The notes beneath the pieces were generated by a model. That model ran no database searches and was not told the DNA's origin. It saw nothing but the letters and a program-made list of their open reading frames with translations. Source: Clostridiales bacterium (GTDB lineage Bacteria; Bacillota; Clostridia; Oscillospirales; Feifaniaceae). Taken from it: 52,967 nucleotides of DNA. The stretch covers positions 1 through 52,967 of the forward strand of contig JAAYBB010000061.1 in the NCBI GenBank assembly GCA_012719075.1, in the 5' to 3' direction. Position numbers and translations under genes: made by a program. How positions within the stretch are numbered: the stretch's first letter is position 1; every line of letters starts with the position of its first letter. Of the stretch, positions 1 through 13,200 are shown piece after piece.

Positions 1-846
1 GAAGTTTTCGGGGGACTGTACTGGGTGGTTTTGATCCTGCTGTCCCTGGCATTTCTCCCAAGGATCACCGCCCTGTTCTACACAAGAGATGGACAGAGCA
101 GGCATTTTGGACCTGCGGTGCTGTTTTTTCTCTCTGTTCTTGCGCTGTATCAGACCGGCAATAACGCCTACCTGGTCAGCAACTTTATGAGGGATGAGGT
201 CCTGCCCAAGACGCCCATGCTGGCCATCTATATCATGCTGGCGATTGTGGGCATCGAGGTGGTCTATTGTGGAGAAAAGGCGGTCAAGCGCCTTGCGCGC
301 TGGATTGCGCCCGCCTTTACGTTCGGTGTTCTGTTGCTGGTCGCGCTCCAGATCGGGTGGCTGCTGGGGTGGCATCACATGGAGAAAATCCTGATGGACC
401 TCCTTGCGGTTCCGCTCAGACCGGAGATGCTCAAGCCGGCCGCACTGTTGTTTTTCAACGGCATTTTCAAACCCTGGATTTTTTCGCCCATCTTTTTTCA
501 GGAGATGGACAGGGCCACCTTCGTCAGCGCACAGCGCAGAGGCCTGCTGCTGTCGCTGGTGACGGTCCTGCCCCAATTCCTGCTACCGGTCCTGACACTT
601 GGGGTCAATCTGATGCTGGCCTCCGCACACCCGTACTATGTCGCGGTCAACCTGCAGGTGTTCGGCTCCAGCCTCGTCAGGCTGGACAACGTGGCCGCCA
701 CGATTGTGCTGACCAGCCAATTTCTCGACCTCGGGTGTGGACTGCTGGTGGCCTGGTGGTTTGTGAAGGCGCTCCTTGGGAAATGGGCGGATCGAAAGCG
801 GCGGGCCATCCTGCAGGCCGAGGTTGAAGCCGGCGCAGAGCCTTGA
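1..846 (+). CDS. Spore germination permease, GerAB family (5' end outside window)
   Basis: The reading frame is open from the first base, so the gene begins upstream and about 281 C-terminal residues are present. The protein is a run of hydrophobic helices separated by short charged loops, including a segment with GNNAYLVSNFMRDE and another with FQEMDR, and it ends in a basic cytoplasmic tail. This fits the C-terminal two thirds of the endospore germination permeases (GerAB/GerKB, amino acid-polyamine-organocation superfamily), which sit in the spore inner membrane and help sense germinants. Usual family length is about 360 residues, so roughly 80 are missing at the window edge, not truncated in the genome. 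Normally a gerAA and a gerAC gene lie alongside; only the upstream side could hold them here, because a terminator follows at once. Family assignment is from helix pattern and loop flavour, so the exact subfamily is uncertain. Confidence 0.72.
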   Translation, partial: EVFGGLYWVVLILLSLAFLPRITALFYTRDGQSRHFGPAVLFFLSVLALYQTGNNAYLVSNFMRDEVLPKTPMLAIYIMLAIVGIEVVYCGEKAVKRLARWIAPAFTFGVLLLVALQIGWLLGWHHMEKILMDLLAVPLRPEMLKPAALLFFNGIFKPWIFSPIFFQEMDRATFVSAQRRGLLLSLVTVLPQFLLPVLTLGVNLMLASAHPYYVAVNLQVFGSSLVRLDNVAATIVLTSQFLDLGCGLLVAWWFVKALLGKWADRKRRAILQAEVEAGAEP

Positions 847-873
847 GCAGAGGCGTCAATACAGGCGTAAAAG

Positions 874-904
874 AGCCCGGGCCGCGCGATGGCCGGGGCT
901 TTTT
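874..904 (+). terminator. Rho-independent terminator after the germination permease gene
   Basis: Two 10-base arms (874-883 AGCCCGGGCC and 891-900 GGCCGGGGCT) pair with a single mismatch around a 7-base loop and are followed by TTTT. It lies 28 bases after the stop codon. Confidence 0.85.
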
Positions 905-997
905 GCCATGGCTGTGCACCAGGGCGGGATGGCTGTGACAAGAGAACCCAGTTGAGCTTGGGTTTTGCATTTTTGTGATCTTTTTTCCAAAGTATTC

Positions 998-1026
998 TTG
1001 ACTTCCCTGCATCTTTGGTAGACAAT
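998..1026 (+). promoter_or_regulatory. Candidate sigma-A promoter for the giant surface-protein gene
   Basis: TTGACT (998-1003) and GACAAT (1021-1026) are separated by 17 bases. The -35 matches consensus at 5 of 6 positions and the -10 at 4 of 6. It would give a leader of about 240 nucleotides. A second perfect -35 hexamer TTGACA occurs at 1138-1143, but no acceptable -10 lies 16-18 bases beyond it. Confidence 0.5.
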
Positions 1027-1078
1027 AAAACTGTAAAATAGATCGGTCATTTTGTAATTTTACGATCATTTGGCGCAC

Positions 1079-1120
1079 AAAAACAGGAGATGTTAAAACA
1101 GGCTTTGTTTCCTGTTTTTT
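1079..1120 (+). terminator. Possible attenuator hairpin in the leader of the surface-protein gene
   Basis: AAAACAGG (1095-1102) pairs with CCTGTTTT (1111-1118) around an 8-base loop and runs into a T tract ending at 1120, which is the form of a weak intrinsic terminator. A second upstream copy, AAAAACAGGA (1079-1088), can pair with the same 3' arm (TCCTGTTTTT, 1110-1119) over 10 bases. The two pairings exclude each other. Whether it regulates is inference. Confidence 0.4.
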
Positions 1121-1272
1121 AGAAAAATGAAAAGACTTTGACAAAAAACAGAAATTTTTGAGATTTTGAAAGGGGGTACCGGCCGGCAAAAAGGCATCGC
1201 TGAGAAGGGATCCGTTCAAAAGCGCAAGAGAGTTCATTCGAGCAGGTGTTGTGTGTTTGGAGGAAGGTAAAA

Positions 1273-4200
1273 ATGAAGAGGACCCGGACGAGATGGACAA
1301 GGCTGGTCAGCCTGATGCTTTCATTTTTGATGCTGCTGTCGGCCGTCCCCATGCCGGCGCTGGCCTATCTGGCCGACAAGGTCACCGGCCTGAAGCTGAC
1401 GCTGACCGACGGCACCGTGAGGCAGGTGGCCGACCCGACCTGGGAAGAGCAGTATCCAAACGGCGTGTTCGCCTTTGAGAACCGCGAGCTCACGGCGGCC
1501 GAGGGCGGCGCCGCCCAGATCATCAAGATCTACCGCCTTGGCGGTGCAAGCGGGCGGGCCGAGCTGAACATCTCTTACACACCGGCCGTCTCACAGGTGG
1601 GGGAGGACCTCCTTACATACAGCACCGCCGCCGGCCGGGACGACATCCTGATCGAGGTGGAGGACGCGCTGCCCTACGCGCAGTATCAGGCGCTGGGCCA
1701 GCCCCAAAAGCCCTTTGAGCCGGCGGTCCCGACCGAGGTGACCGGCAGCTTCGACGAGGAGCAGGCCGTCTTTACTTTTGCGCTTGAGGGCATCGCGGCG
1801 AAGGCCTACCAGTGGTACGTCTATTTCGGCGGGGACTGGAGCATGGCCGAAGGGGCCACCGGCGCGCAGCTCGAGGTGGAGGAGGCCTTTTCGCTTGAGC
1901 AGGGCTACGACTACATGTGTGTCTACACCGTGGACGGTGTGCAATACGGCTCCAATTCGGCGGCCGGCGACCGCTATGTCGCCGAGGTGGAGGAGGACGC
2001 GGAGCCCATCGACCCCTCTGCGCTGGCCGATCTGATTGCGCAGGAGCACGGGCAGACTTTCTCGATCCTGCCCATGGACGACGAAGAGGCCTATGCCGCC
2101 TATCTGTTTGAAATGGTCTTTGCGGACGGTGAGTGGGTCAAGGAAATCCGCATTTCGGCGCCCGAAAACGAGCTGCCCCAACCCGACCGCTTCGGCATTC
2201 TGCACCTCGAGAGCAGCCGCGGCAGCGAGCTGCTGGGCGAGGCCGACACCGTGACGGTTCACCTGCTGGACAACGACCAAAAGGGTCCCTCGGAGGTGGG
2301 CTTTGAAGTCGAGCAGGTCCAGGTGGACAAGTCCACCGGCAGCGCAAAGCTGCAGGTGGTGCGCACCGGCGACCTGTCTTACCCGCTCAGCTTCAACTGG
2401 CGGACGCAGGACGGCACGGCCGTGGCCGGCACCGACTACGCCGAGAGCAGCGGCAGCCTGGCCTTTTTGGGGGATGTGCGGGTGGCCGAAATCACGGTGC
2501 CGCTGATCGACGACGGCATTGCGGCCGAGGAGCCCCTCTCCTTTACCGTGGTGCTCGAAGAGCTGACCGGCGGGTTTGACGGCCTGGGCGTCTTCGGCAT
2601 CGACTGCATCGAGGTGGCGTTGTACAACAGCGCCACGGCAGGGCAGGCAAACCTGGCCACGATCCTGTACGACGCCTCGCTGGTGGATGTCTCGGGCAAG
2701 GTCGAGTCTGCCGACCACGCGCTCGTGCAGCCCCGGCAGCCGGTGACGGGCGACGTGGTGGAAGACGGGGCGCCGGCGCACTCCGAACCGGCCGAGGTGA
2801 TCTTCCCCGAGGAGGGCGAATACAGCACGCTCTCGTACAACTACCCAAAGCTGTCCTTCAACCGCAATCACATTTCGAACTACGACCAGGACTTCTGGAA
2901 AAACTACCTGATCCAGGTCCGCACCGGCACCAGCACGGCAACGCCGCCGTCCGATTCCAATGCGGTCGGGGCCTACCCGTGGATCGGCAATGCGCAGTCC
3001 TATACAGGGTCCAACAACAACGCCTATCAGGGGGTATATGCCAAGGAGTATGCAAACGCCTATTTCAACATCACGGGACTGAGCATGAAGTTCTCCCGCA
3101 TCTATGCCACCTGGAAACCGCAGCACCGGATGAACTACGACAAGAACTTCATCCTGGCGCCGACCTTTGTCGTGTCCGCGGCAGGGATCAACAGCCAGAT
3201 GCTGCACCAGACCCTGAAGACGCCGATCCCGTCCAACGGCAGCGGCGAAATGGACGACTACTACACCATGTCCTACTATGGGTCGGCGAGCGGCAACTTC
3301 GACATGACCAACACCAATCCCTTTATCGACTGGTATCTCAAGGTCACGCCGATGAAGGGCTACAAGAGCAACAACGATGGAAAGACCGGCGGCTACGCCG
3401 AGTCGGGCACCGACTACCTCGAGCTCCAGCGCAGGGTGTTCAACAACCAGTTCGGGCTGCGCATCTACACGGCCAACGACCAGAACACCCAGTACAATGA
3501 CGTGGCGGGCGTGACGCTGCAGCCGTCCGACATCGCGCGGCTCAACGCCACCTCGACGCTGTACGACACCATCAAGCCGCAGGTGAGCATTGCGCAGGGA
3601 AAGGGCGGCGTAAACACGTACGGCCAGCTGTATGTCGGCACGACGCTGAACATCTCCACGCAGAACAGCGCGTCGTACCAGCCGGCCTATGGGCTGACGA
3701 CCTCCAGCATTTACCTCACGCGCGTCAACAGCGACGGGAGCGAGACCATCATCAAGAACGGCGCGGATGGCATCAACCACAACAACCGCACCCTCGAGCT
3801 CTACTGGGGGAACGAGAACGGCAACGGCAATGCGGTGCTGAACGGCAACTACATCATCAACATCGCACTCGAGCGCAAGCAGGAGGTCGCGATCGAGCTG
3901 CTGCCGTCGGTGCCGCGCAAGGAGGACGGCATCGTCGCCGACGAGACCAGGCTTGGCGAGGCCTACGACATGCTGCGTGCGAGCAATGCCGGGCGGGGCG
4001 TCACGCTGACCTATGCCTGGCCCGAACGGATCTGGACCGACCTGCCGAAGGATCAGGAGCGGATTGTCTTCCGGCTGGCGGAATCGAACAGGGCGCTGCC
4101 GGACACGCTGCCCACCACGCGGCCGAACGGGTATACCAATACGTCATTTAAGCTGGACGACGTCACCAACCTGCAGGCCATCAACTTCAACCTGAGCCCC

Positions 4201-7200
4201 GAGGACGTCATCCTCTACAGCGGAATCGCCTACAAGGGCAACGAGACCATCAAGATCGAGCGAAACCACATGAACAACACCGTCATGGCCTTTCGCTACT
4301 ACAACAAGGACTACCTGACCGCCCAGAGCATCATGGAGCCGATGATTTCGGACAGGGCGGTCTACCTCGACACCAACGGCAACGGCAAACTGGACGGCCA
4401 CTTCAGCCTGGAGGACAACATTTTTAAGCCGGAGGGCGACGAGGTTGTCGGCTACCTGACCGAGGAGGCCTATGAGGAGGCCTACTTCGCGCCGGTCTAC
4501 AGCGAGGCGCTCGGCAAATACGTCAACCACCTCGTGTCGGTCGAGTACACCCTCACGCCGCGCGCCTTGGCCATCCCGGACGGCGGCCGGGAGACCGACC
4601 GGGCCCAGGTGCTGCCGGTCATCACCACCGGCGCAAACAACGTCAATGCGCTGTCGAGGCTCACCCGCGAGCAGAAGGGGTACCGCTATGTGTACAGCGG
4701 ACCGCTGACCGTTCAAAACGGCAGCGCGGTGACCAAGCCCTACGCCTCCGACGGGGTGTTGATGTACGGGAACGAGGCCTCGAGGCCCAACCTGGTCTAC
4801 TTCTCGGCTGGCGGCGACATCAGCCCCGCCGAGCGCGTCGACTACGAATCGGGCTACACCTGGACGCCCGACTTCAGGGGAAGCCTGGTCTTCCCGTTTG
4901 CCAAGCCGGAGCCGGTCGTCATCGCCGAGAGTCTGGCCGGCAGCAACATCCCGATCGCCAAGGTCAACGGCCGGGACGCAAGTGGCGACTACCAGTACGA
5001 GGCCGGCGGCGTGGACAAGCTCAACGGCTACCTCGGCGCGCTGTGCGGCGTGGACACCTTTGCCATCGCGGTGCAGCAGCAGCCCTACCAGGCGGACGGC
5101 CAGACACTGCAGCCCCAGAATGGGCTGGCGGCGGTGCCGGTGCCCGAGGCCTCGCGCCTGAGCGGCGTCAAGCTGTTCCAGAGCGGCGCACACCTGCTCA
5201 AGACCGACTCGGGGCAGGACAAGGAAGATACCGACTTCGACGGGACCGGCAAGGGCGACCACCAGGAGTTCGGCATCGACATGGGGGTGGAGCTGCCCTC
5301 CATCAACATCGGCCTTTCCGACTATGTGACCATCATCCTGGACGGCTACGACATCGGCTTTGCCATCGGCATCCCGCTGGGCGGCATCAGCAAGACCAAC
5401 ACCGGCGGCACCTCGGAGGTCGAGAAGCAGAACCCGATCACCGCCAACAAGGAAAATGTCGGGAAGTTCAAAAACTTCTTCACCGGGCAGTTCGGCCAGC
5501 TCACCAAGTCGGACGCGCTGAACAAGGCCAAGGCCGAAAAGGCCAACCCGACCGGGGCGGCCGACGCCGACGGCAACCCGCAGATCGACAAGGGCAAGAT
5601 GAAGTCCTCCAGCATGTCGGTCAGCTTCAACATGAGCCTGGGCTTTGTCTTCCGGTACAATCCGCTGGACAACGGCTACTACTTCGCACAGTTTGCGATC
5701 TCCATCGCGGTCGGCTTTGAGTACAAGTACCAGTACAGGCTGACGGTCTGCCCGATCGTGTACGTCTACGTCAAGGTGGGCGTGGGCCTTGAGCTCACGA
5801 CCGGCCTTGAAGTGGTGCGCGAGGTGATCGAGAAGGAGTCCGGCAAGCTGGATCTCCCTTCGCTGGCCAGGGGAGGGGCCGACGGCTTTGAAAGCGGGGG
5901 CGCAGGCAAGCCCCTCTACGGAGGGCTCAACGACTACCTCGAGTTCAGGCCGGCCTTTAAGTCCTACAACCTCTACTTCACCGGCAAAATGCTGGTGCAG
6001 TTCAAGAACGAGGGGACCTGGGAGTCCATGGGCTTCATCGCCTCGGAGGAGAAGGACAGCCCTGTCAATGTGATCCTCCGGCAGCAGAAGGGCTTTGAGA
6101 TCCCCTCGGCCGACCAGTTTGACCTCCGGCTGGTGGCGCTGGCCGACACCACCATCTACAGCATCGTCCCGATTGAAAACGTCAAGAGCGAGACCTACTG
6201 GAGCGGCATGAAGATTGCCCCCTCGGCCATGCTGGAGGCCGGCGCCGGCATCGGCGTGGACATGCTCAAGGTGGAGGTCTTCGCGCAGCTGGCCATCAAC
6301 ATGAGCATGACGCTCGGGCCCTACAACAAGGAGGCAAAGGAGATCCAGGCCTTCACCTTCAACGATTTTGCCATGAAGCTGGGCATCGGCGTCCGCGTGG
6401 TGCTGCTGTTCTTCAGCATCGAGAAGGAGGCCATCCAGTACATCCTCAACTATGAAAACGGCCGCAGCGGCGGCGGCGAGGCGCCCTGGATGCACGGCTA
6501 CTCGGCGCTGGGCGGCGCCTTTGCCGAGATGTTCCCGCTGCCGGGTCAGGACAAGGGCAAGAGCGGCTACAGCAGCCTTTCGGCCGGGCAGGCCGACGGC
6601 GGCGCGAAGTACGGCATGCCGCTGCGCACGGACGGCAGCCAGCGCATCTATGACCTCGACGCCGACCCGGACGGTTACTCGACGCTGGCCTACAGCTCCA
6701 CCGGTGCACCCTTCCAGATTTCGGGCTACCACGCGTCGGGCGACGCCTTTAGCCTGGCCGGCGGGCTGGTGACCGGAAACGACTACCGGATCGTCACGGT
6801 GGGTGAGGACAACTACCTGCTTTACCACTACGGGCGCCCCGGCGCCGATGTCGACCCCATCGACTCCACCATGCTGGTGCTCAGCAAGCTCGAGCTGGCC
6901 AGCGGGACCGGCAACTACGGGCTGGTCAACCCGATCGACCCGGGGAGCGCCGTCGAGTACATCCCCGTGGCCGACAACGGCACCGGCGACCTGGAGTTCT
7001 CGGCCTGGGTGGACCAGGCTGAGCAGCGCATCCACGTGGCCTTTGTGGACTATGTCACCACGGCCCAGTCCGAGCCGGCGGAGCCCACGGTGCCCAAGCA
7101 TCCGGCCGACATCAGCATCGGCAACTATGCCGAGCACGTCGTCGCCTCGCCCGACCGGGCCGAGTACTACATCACCAAGGCCGAGTACGACGGGCTTGAT

Positions 7201-10200
7201 GAGGGCGAACAGGCGAACTACACCGAGACCGAGGGCGAGGACGAGTACTACCACAGCCCATTCACCTCGCTTGCGCAGGCAAAGGCCGCCTACGACACCG
7301 ACCTTGAAAACGCCGGCCGCAACCTGGCCTGGCGCAACTACTTCACGGCGCTGACCGATTACCAGGCCTATGTGGCCAACATCATGGCGCTCTCGGGCAA
7401 GAACACCCGGGTCCAAACCGCCTCCTGGCAGGTCGGCGACGACGCTGGCTTCTCGGCCGCCGAGCAAATTGCCGGGGACGATGCCGCCGGCACGGTCGGC
7501 ACGCTGTTCTCGCCGCGCGCGGCGGGGGACGTCGTCTTCTTTGGCGAGGCCATCTATCACGGCAGCGAGGCCGAGTTGAACGCGGCGGTCGAGGCCTACC
7601 GGGCGTACCTCGGCCTGGAGGCCGAAGAAGAGGACTTCCGCCTCGACTACTACCGCAGCATGAAGCGGGTCTACGGCAAGCGCAACGCCATCACCATTTC
7701 GGCGCAGGGCGAGGACGGCAGCCGCTTTGCAGAGAGGGTCTACCTGACCGACGACGAGGCCGTTGACCGGCTGCTCGAAAACGTGGACCTGGCCAAGGTG
7801 GGGGACGACCACTACCTGGCCTACACCACGATGGAGGAGCGCTACGACGCGGGCGAGCTGGTCCACACCAGGCGGCTGCTGCTGCGCCGGGTCGACATTG
7901 ACCGGTCGGCCAAGACCGTCACGCTGGGCGACCCGCTGCTGCTGCGCACGCTGGTCAACTACGACAACCCGGCCCAAAACGGGCTCGACGGCCTCTACAG
8001 CGGCAGCGCGATGATCGCGGACGGCCAGTACGCCGACCCCTACTTTGCCAACCTCAAGTTCCTCTCCGCCCGACTGGGCGCGCTGGACGGCGAGATCGAG
8101 GAGTTCGGCACGCTGGGCGACGAGGTCCCGCTCGAGACCTTCCTGCTCTTCGAGATGAACGGCAACACCTATGCGATCCCGCAGGCGGATCTGGACAGCA
8201 TTACGGACCCCGCGCAGAAAAAGGGCCGCGTGATCCCGCTCTTCAGCCAGGAGATATACGGCGAGCTGGTCGGTGAGCCCGAATCGCCCATCGGCGCCGA
8301 AAAGTCGGGCACCACCGGCTTTACCGACGTGGTCATCGGCGCCGACGGCGACGGCCGCCTCTCGGTGATCTACGTGGGGCTGGTGCCCAACACCGCCCAC
8401 AACGCCATCTACCTCTCGAACTACTACACCTATGAGGACGGGGACGGCAAGACCAGGCCGGGCTGGACACCGGGGCAGATTCTGGCCATGTACGACCTGC
8501 AGACCTATGAGGACGCCGTTGCAGGGGGCTGGACCGACGAGGAGACCCGCGCGGCCTACCTGAAGGGCATCACCGACAAAGCAGGCACCTCGGAGGCCAG
8601 GCAGTTCAAGTTCTCCAACCTGCAGTACGCGCGCGGGCAGGCCAGCCAGTCGGAGGAAAAGGGCGTGAGTGCCCGCGAGGCCACGGCGCTGATCCTGGCC
8701 GAGGGCGCGATGACCACGCTGTTCATGGGCACCTATCCCGACGGCTTCGGCGGCGAGTACGAGGCCGTGACCCCGGCCTCCCTCTACGGCGATGTCGGCT
8801 TCTACGCCATCGCGTTCGGGCATGGGGACCAGGCCATCGGCGACGCCTCGATTCGGCTGCGCGACGGCTCCCTCAAGGCCGGTGCCAGCGTCTCGGCCAG
8901 CGTCTCCTTCAAGAACAGCGGCACCACCCGCATCCGCGCAAGCGACACGGAGCCGGTCACGGTCTCGCTGATGCAGGCCAGCGATCCCACCAAGGCGGTG
9001 GCACAGTGGCAGGTGGTCAAGAGCATCGACCCGGGACAGGAGGTCGTGCTGAGCGCCCTGGTCGAGATCAAGCAGGACGTCGAAGTGGGCGACGCCTTCT
9101 TCTTCAAGGTGGAGGAGGATGCCGACTATGCGGAGGACCACTTCCTTGCCCTCTCCACCGTCACCGACGACGAGGACAGCCCCCGCTACCTGATCGGACG
9201 CTACATCGTCAAGGAGCTGCCCGACCTCGGCTTTGAGCTGGGCTCCATCCGCTCGGTCGGCATCGACGCAGGCGGTCAAACCGTGCTGCAGACCGCGTTC
9301 TACGCCACCAACCGCGGCGCGGCGGAGGCCGAAGAGGTCTTTGCCCAGTTCAAGGTGCGCACGGTCGACAGCGAGGGCAACCTTGTCTACCGGCCGCTCG
9401 ACCTGACCGGCAGCGCGTTTGAGATCGGCAACCAAAAGACGTTGGAAGGCTTCGGCCTGCTGGCCGAGACCAACCTCAAAAACGGCATTTTGAAGCTCGA
9501 AAGCACCGAGGCCGACGGCGACGGCTGCAACATCCAGCTCGGCCATGGCCGCTATGTGACCGGCACCTTCTATGCCAAGCCCGGCGACTACTGCCGCGAC
9601 GAGGCGACCGGCACCGACGTCCTCGACATCCAGATCGAGCTGTTCCACAAGGGGGACACGTGCGATCTGGACGCCTCCGGGCTCTACACGGCCACCCAGA
9701 CCCTGCCGGGCGGCCAGGTGATCCATGCGCACAACGAGATCTCCTCGATCAACAACGTGCTGCAGGAGCGGATCGGACACAAAACTTACTACAAGGTGGC
9801 CAGCGGCTTTACGCTGCCGCTCGGCACGCCGCTGATGCTGCCCATCCAGGTTGAAAAGACCTATGCCGGCAGCCTGAGCCTGCTGGTCAGCGAGGAGCCC
9901 AACAACGACGTCGAGGGCACGGCCGAGAAGTGCCTTGGCGTGCTGTACTACGACGAGCACCTGCACTGCATCGTGGTCTCTCCGGCCAGGCAGGGCAGCG
10001 GCATCATCCGCGTCGTGGACACCAGGACCAACAACCCCTACGACATCATGTTCACGATTGACGAGCCGGGGCAGGGCATCAACATCTTTGAGGACAACAG
10101 GCTCTTCAGCTTCTACAACGACGATGCCCGGGATGCCCAGGGCGCGTACCAAAACCCCTATGATCCCGAGGCGGCCGCGGGTACGCAGAAGTGGAGCTTC

Positions 10201-13200
10201 AACAAGGTGGGCGAGTGGGGCGATCCGTCCGCGGCACCCTACCGCGGCGACCTCACAAGGGGCGAGCGCGGCGCGCTCTTCACCTTCGACACGCTGGCCA
10301 ACGAGATCAAACTGTTCTTCCAGGGCGACATCTCGGTGTCCAGCACCTACCCCGGCTTTGCGAGCAGGGCCTACACCGGCGCGGGCGGCGAGGTGTCGCA
10401 GACCATTACGTTCAACAAGAACGCCGAGACGACCTCGAGGCACCAGGTCACGGTTCAGGTGACCGGCGTCCAGGCCGACTTCGACCGCTACACCGAGGAC
10501 TACGGCCGCGCGCCCACGCCGCTGCCGGCCGAGGATGCGATGGCGCCGCAGCTCTACTGGAGCCGGACCTTTCCCGACGTGGCCTCGATCGAAACCGGCG
10601 CGGGCCCGGTCGAGCTGAGTCTCTACGTCATCGACGAGTCGGGCATCGCCAGCCTGACCAGCAGCCTGCACAGCGACGACTACTCGATCGACAAGCGCTC
10701 GGACACCTTCTGGGTGCTGACCTGGCCGGTGTCCGGAAACGGGTCCCACAGCTTCACGGCGCTTGACGCCGGCGGCAACCGCACCAGCCAGACCATCCAC
10801 GTGGGCTGGTTTGTGGACACGGTGTCGGGCAGCCCGGTCTCGACCGTGCCCTACCTCAGCGCGCAGTTCGAGGTGGACGGTGCGCCCTGGAGCGGCGGGC
10901 AGATCAGCGCCGCCGACCAGGAGAAGATCACGCTGAGCTATCGGACCAAGGCCGACGACGGCCAGCCCGATCCCGAGGGCGTCACGTTTGCGCGCCAGCA
11001 GGGCGTTTACGCGTACGAGGGCGAAGGCGATGCCCGCAAGGTCGTCGACTTCGGGTTTGAGGCACTCGACATCGAGGGCGGGAAGATTTCCAACAACGGC
11101 CTGTACCGCGTGACGGCCACCGATGCCGGTGGCTACTTCAACAGCGTGATCCTGCTGATGGACGGCATCGACGCCAACCTGCCGACCCTCCAGCTGCTGT
11201 ACAAGGAGACCGAGGAGGGCAGGCCGGTCATCTCCTACCGCGCCGAGAAGGAAAACATTCAGACCCAGGGCTTTGGCGGCGGCAAGCCGGCCAACATCAC
11301 GCAGCTCAAGGTCAACGGCGTCGCGCTGGGCGGCCTGACCCCCGCCAGCGTCCTGGTCGGGGACTGGGCGCCCGAAAACGGGCTCTACAGCGGCGCTTAC
11401 GTCTTTGAGGCCATCGACGCGGTCGGGAACGCCAAGCGAGCCGAGATCGCCATCTCCGACATTAAGATCCACGCGCAGGAGGGGGCGCTGTCGCTGATCA
11501 GCGACTGGACCCAGGCCGGCGGCGAGGGCGGCATCCGGCTGGATGCCGGCAAGTTTGGCGGCGGCTGCTATGTGGTCAAGGACCCGCAGAGCAGCTATGA
11601 GGGCAGGTACGCCTACCTCTGCCTGCCCGAGGCCGAGGTTGGCGACGCGCAGAGCGGGGCCTTCTTCGAGGAGAACACCTTTACCCCCATCGACGGGACG
11701 GCGGCCATCGAGGGCCTGAGCGCCGGGAACTACGTCGTCTACATCGTCGACAACTGCGGCATGGGGGACGACTGCGAGAGCGATCCGCTGGCCGTCACGC
11801 TTGCGTTGCCGGCCGAAATCCTGAGCGAGGCCGTCACGGGCGCGCTGGAGGTCAGGGGCACCAGCCACCGCTCGGGTGTCATCAAGGCGACGGCCGCGGG
11901 CGGCATCCACGGCGCCCCCGCCCACCAGTTTGCCATCCTGCCGCTTGCGGGCGGGGATGCGCAGCTGCCGGCCAGCGACGCCGCCTGGGTCTGGCAGAAT
12001 CCCGACAACTGGGACGACCGGAGAAGCCAGGCCACCTTTGACGGCCTTGTGCCCGGACAGTATCAGCTTGCGATCCGGGCGCTGTGCGGCAGCGATTCGG
12101 CGGAGCTCGACCTCCTCAAAGACAACCTTGAGATGCTGGCGCAGGCCGAGACCGAACTGAATAGCGCCACCAACGCGCAGAGCGCGCTGCTGGCCGCCGA
12201 ACTGCTGTACAGCGAGGCCGCGGCGGCCTACGCCGAGAGGCCCAACGCAAAGAACGAGCAGAGCCTTGACATTGCGGAGGCGCTGTTGCTGCAGCTGATT
12301 GTCGCCGAGTTGACGCGGCGCGACCCGGATTCGGACGATCCTGCCCCGAGTCCGGCCGACCTCACGGTTGGCGACCTCGACGAGGCCAAGCAGGCCCTCG
12401 CAGACCGGATCGAGGCGCTTGGGAGCGCCCACGCGCTGGTCGAGGCGCAGGCCGGTGCGAAGCTCCAAGCCGTTGAGGAGGCGTCGGAAGACGCCTACGA
12501 GAGCGACCCCGCGCTCTACGACAACGCACTTGTGCTCACGGGTGTGGTCAGAAAGATCACGGTGGTTCCGCCGATTGACGCGCCGGTGCCGGGCGGCCCC
12601 GGATCGTCGACCGGGGAGCAGTCCCCGGTGGTCGAGCTTCCGAAGGACGGCTCGCCGCTGGACGAGAAGACCCAGGAGGCCGTCCGGGAGGCCAATCGGG
12701 AGCAGGACGTGATCCTGGCCGGGAATGGACTGGAAATTCTGATTCCGAAGGGGACGCTCGGGGAGGACACCGATGTCAACCGGCTGATCGTGGACCCCGG
12801 GCAGGCGACGGGGCGGCCCGGCCAAGTGGTGGCCTGTGTCGACGAGCAGGGCAACCTGCAGCTGGTGCGCTGGTCGGTGGTCACGGGCGAACTGGTCGGG
12901 TACGTCGTGGACCGGATCGGAGACTACCGGATCCTGGACAACGCCAAATCCTTTGCCGACCTTGGGGAACACTGGGCGCTTGAGGACATTCTGTTCATCG
13001 CCTCCCACGGCCTGTTTGAGGGCTATGCCGACGGACAGTTCGCACCTGATGAGCGCATGACCCGCGCCATGTTCGTCACGGTGCTCGGCCGCCTGGCCGG
13101 CATCGGGACCGGCGCCCCTGACGGTGCCGCCTTCACGGATGTGGAGGCAGGGGCCTGGTACGGCGACTTTGTCCGCTGGGCCAGTCAGCAGGGCATCGTG

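Larger units (their letters stand above)
847..1272 (+). other. AT-rich intergenic leader before the giant surface-protein gene
   Basis: This 426-base gap holds the terminator of the preceding gene, a weak GC-poor hairpin (AACCCA 945-950 with TGGGTT 959-964), a promoter candidate, a repeat-containing hairpin and the ribosome-binding site GGAGG at 1259-1263. From about 960 to 1170 it is markedly richer in A and T than the flanking genes, as expected of a regulatory region in a GC-rich genome. No convincing small gene is present. Confidence 0.7.

Noticed and set aside
1138-1166. A second promoter with a perfect TTGACA at 1138-1143.
   Set aside because: The -10 positions at 16-18 base spacing (AGATTT, GATTTT) match consensus poorly; kept only as a remark.
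1246-1272. GTG start nine codons upstream for the giant surface protein.
   Set aside because: It would place charged and cysteine-containing residues before the signal peptide and lacks a Shine-Dalgarno site, while ATG 1273 has GGAGG.
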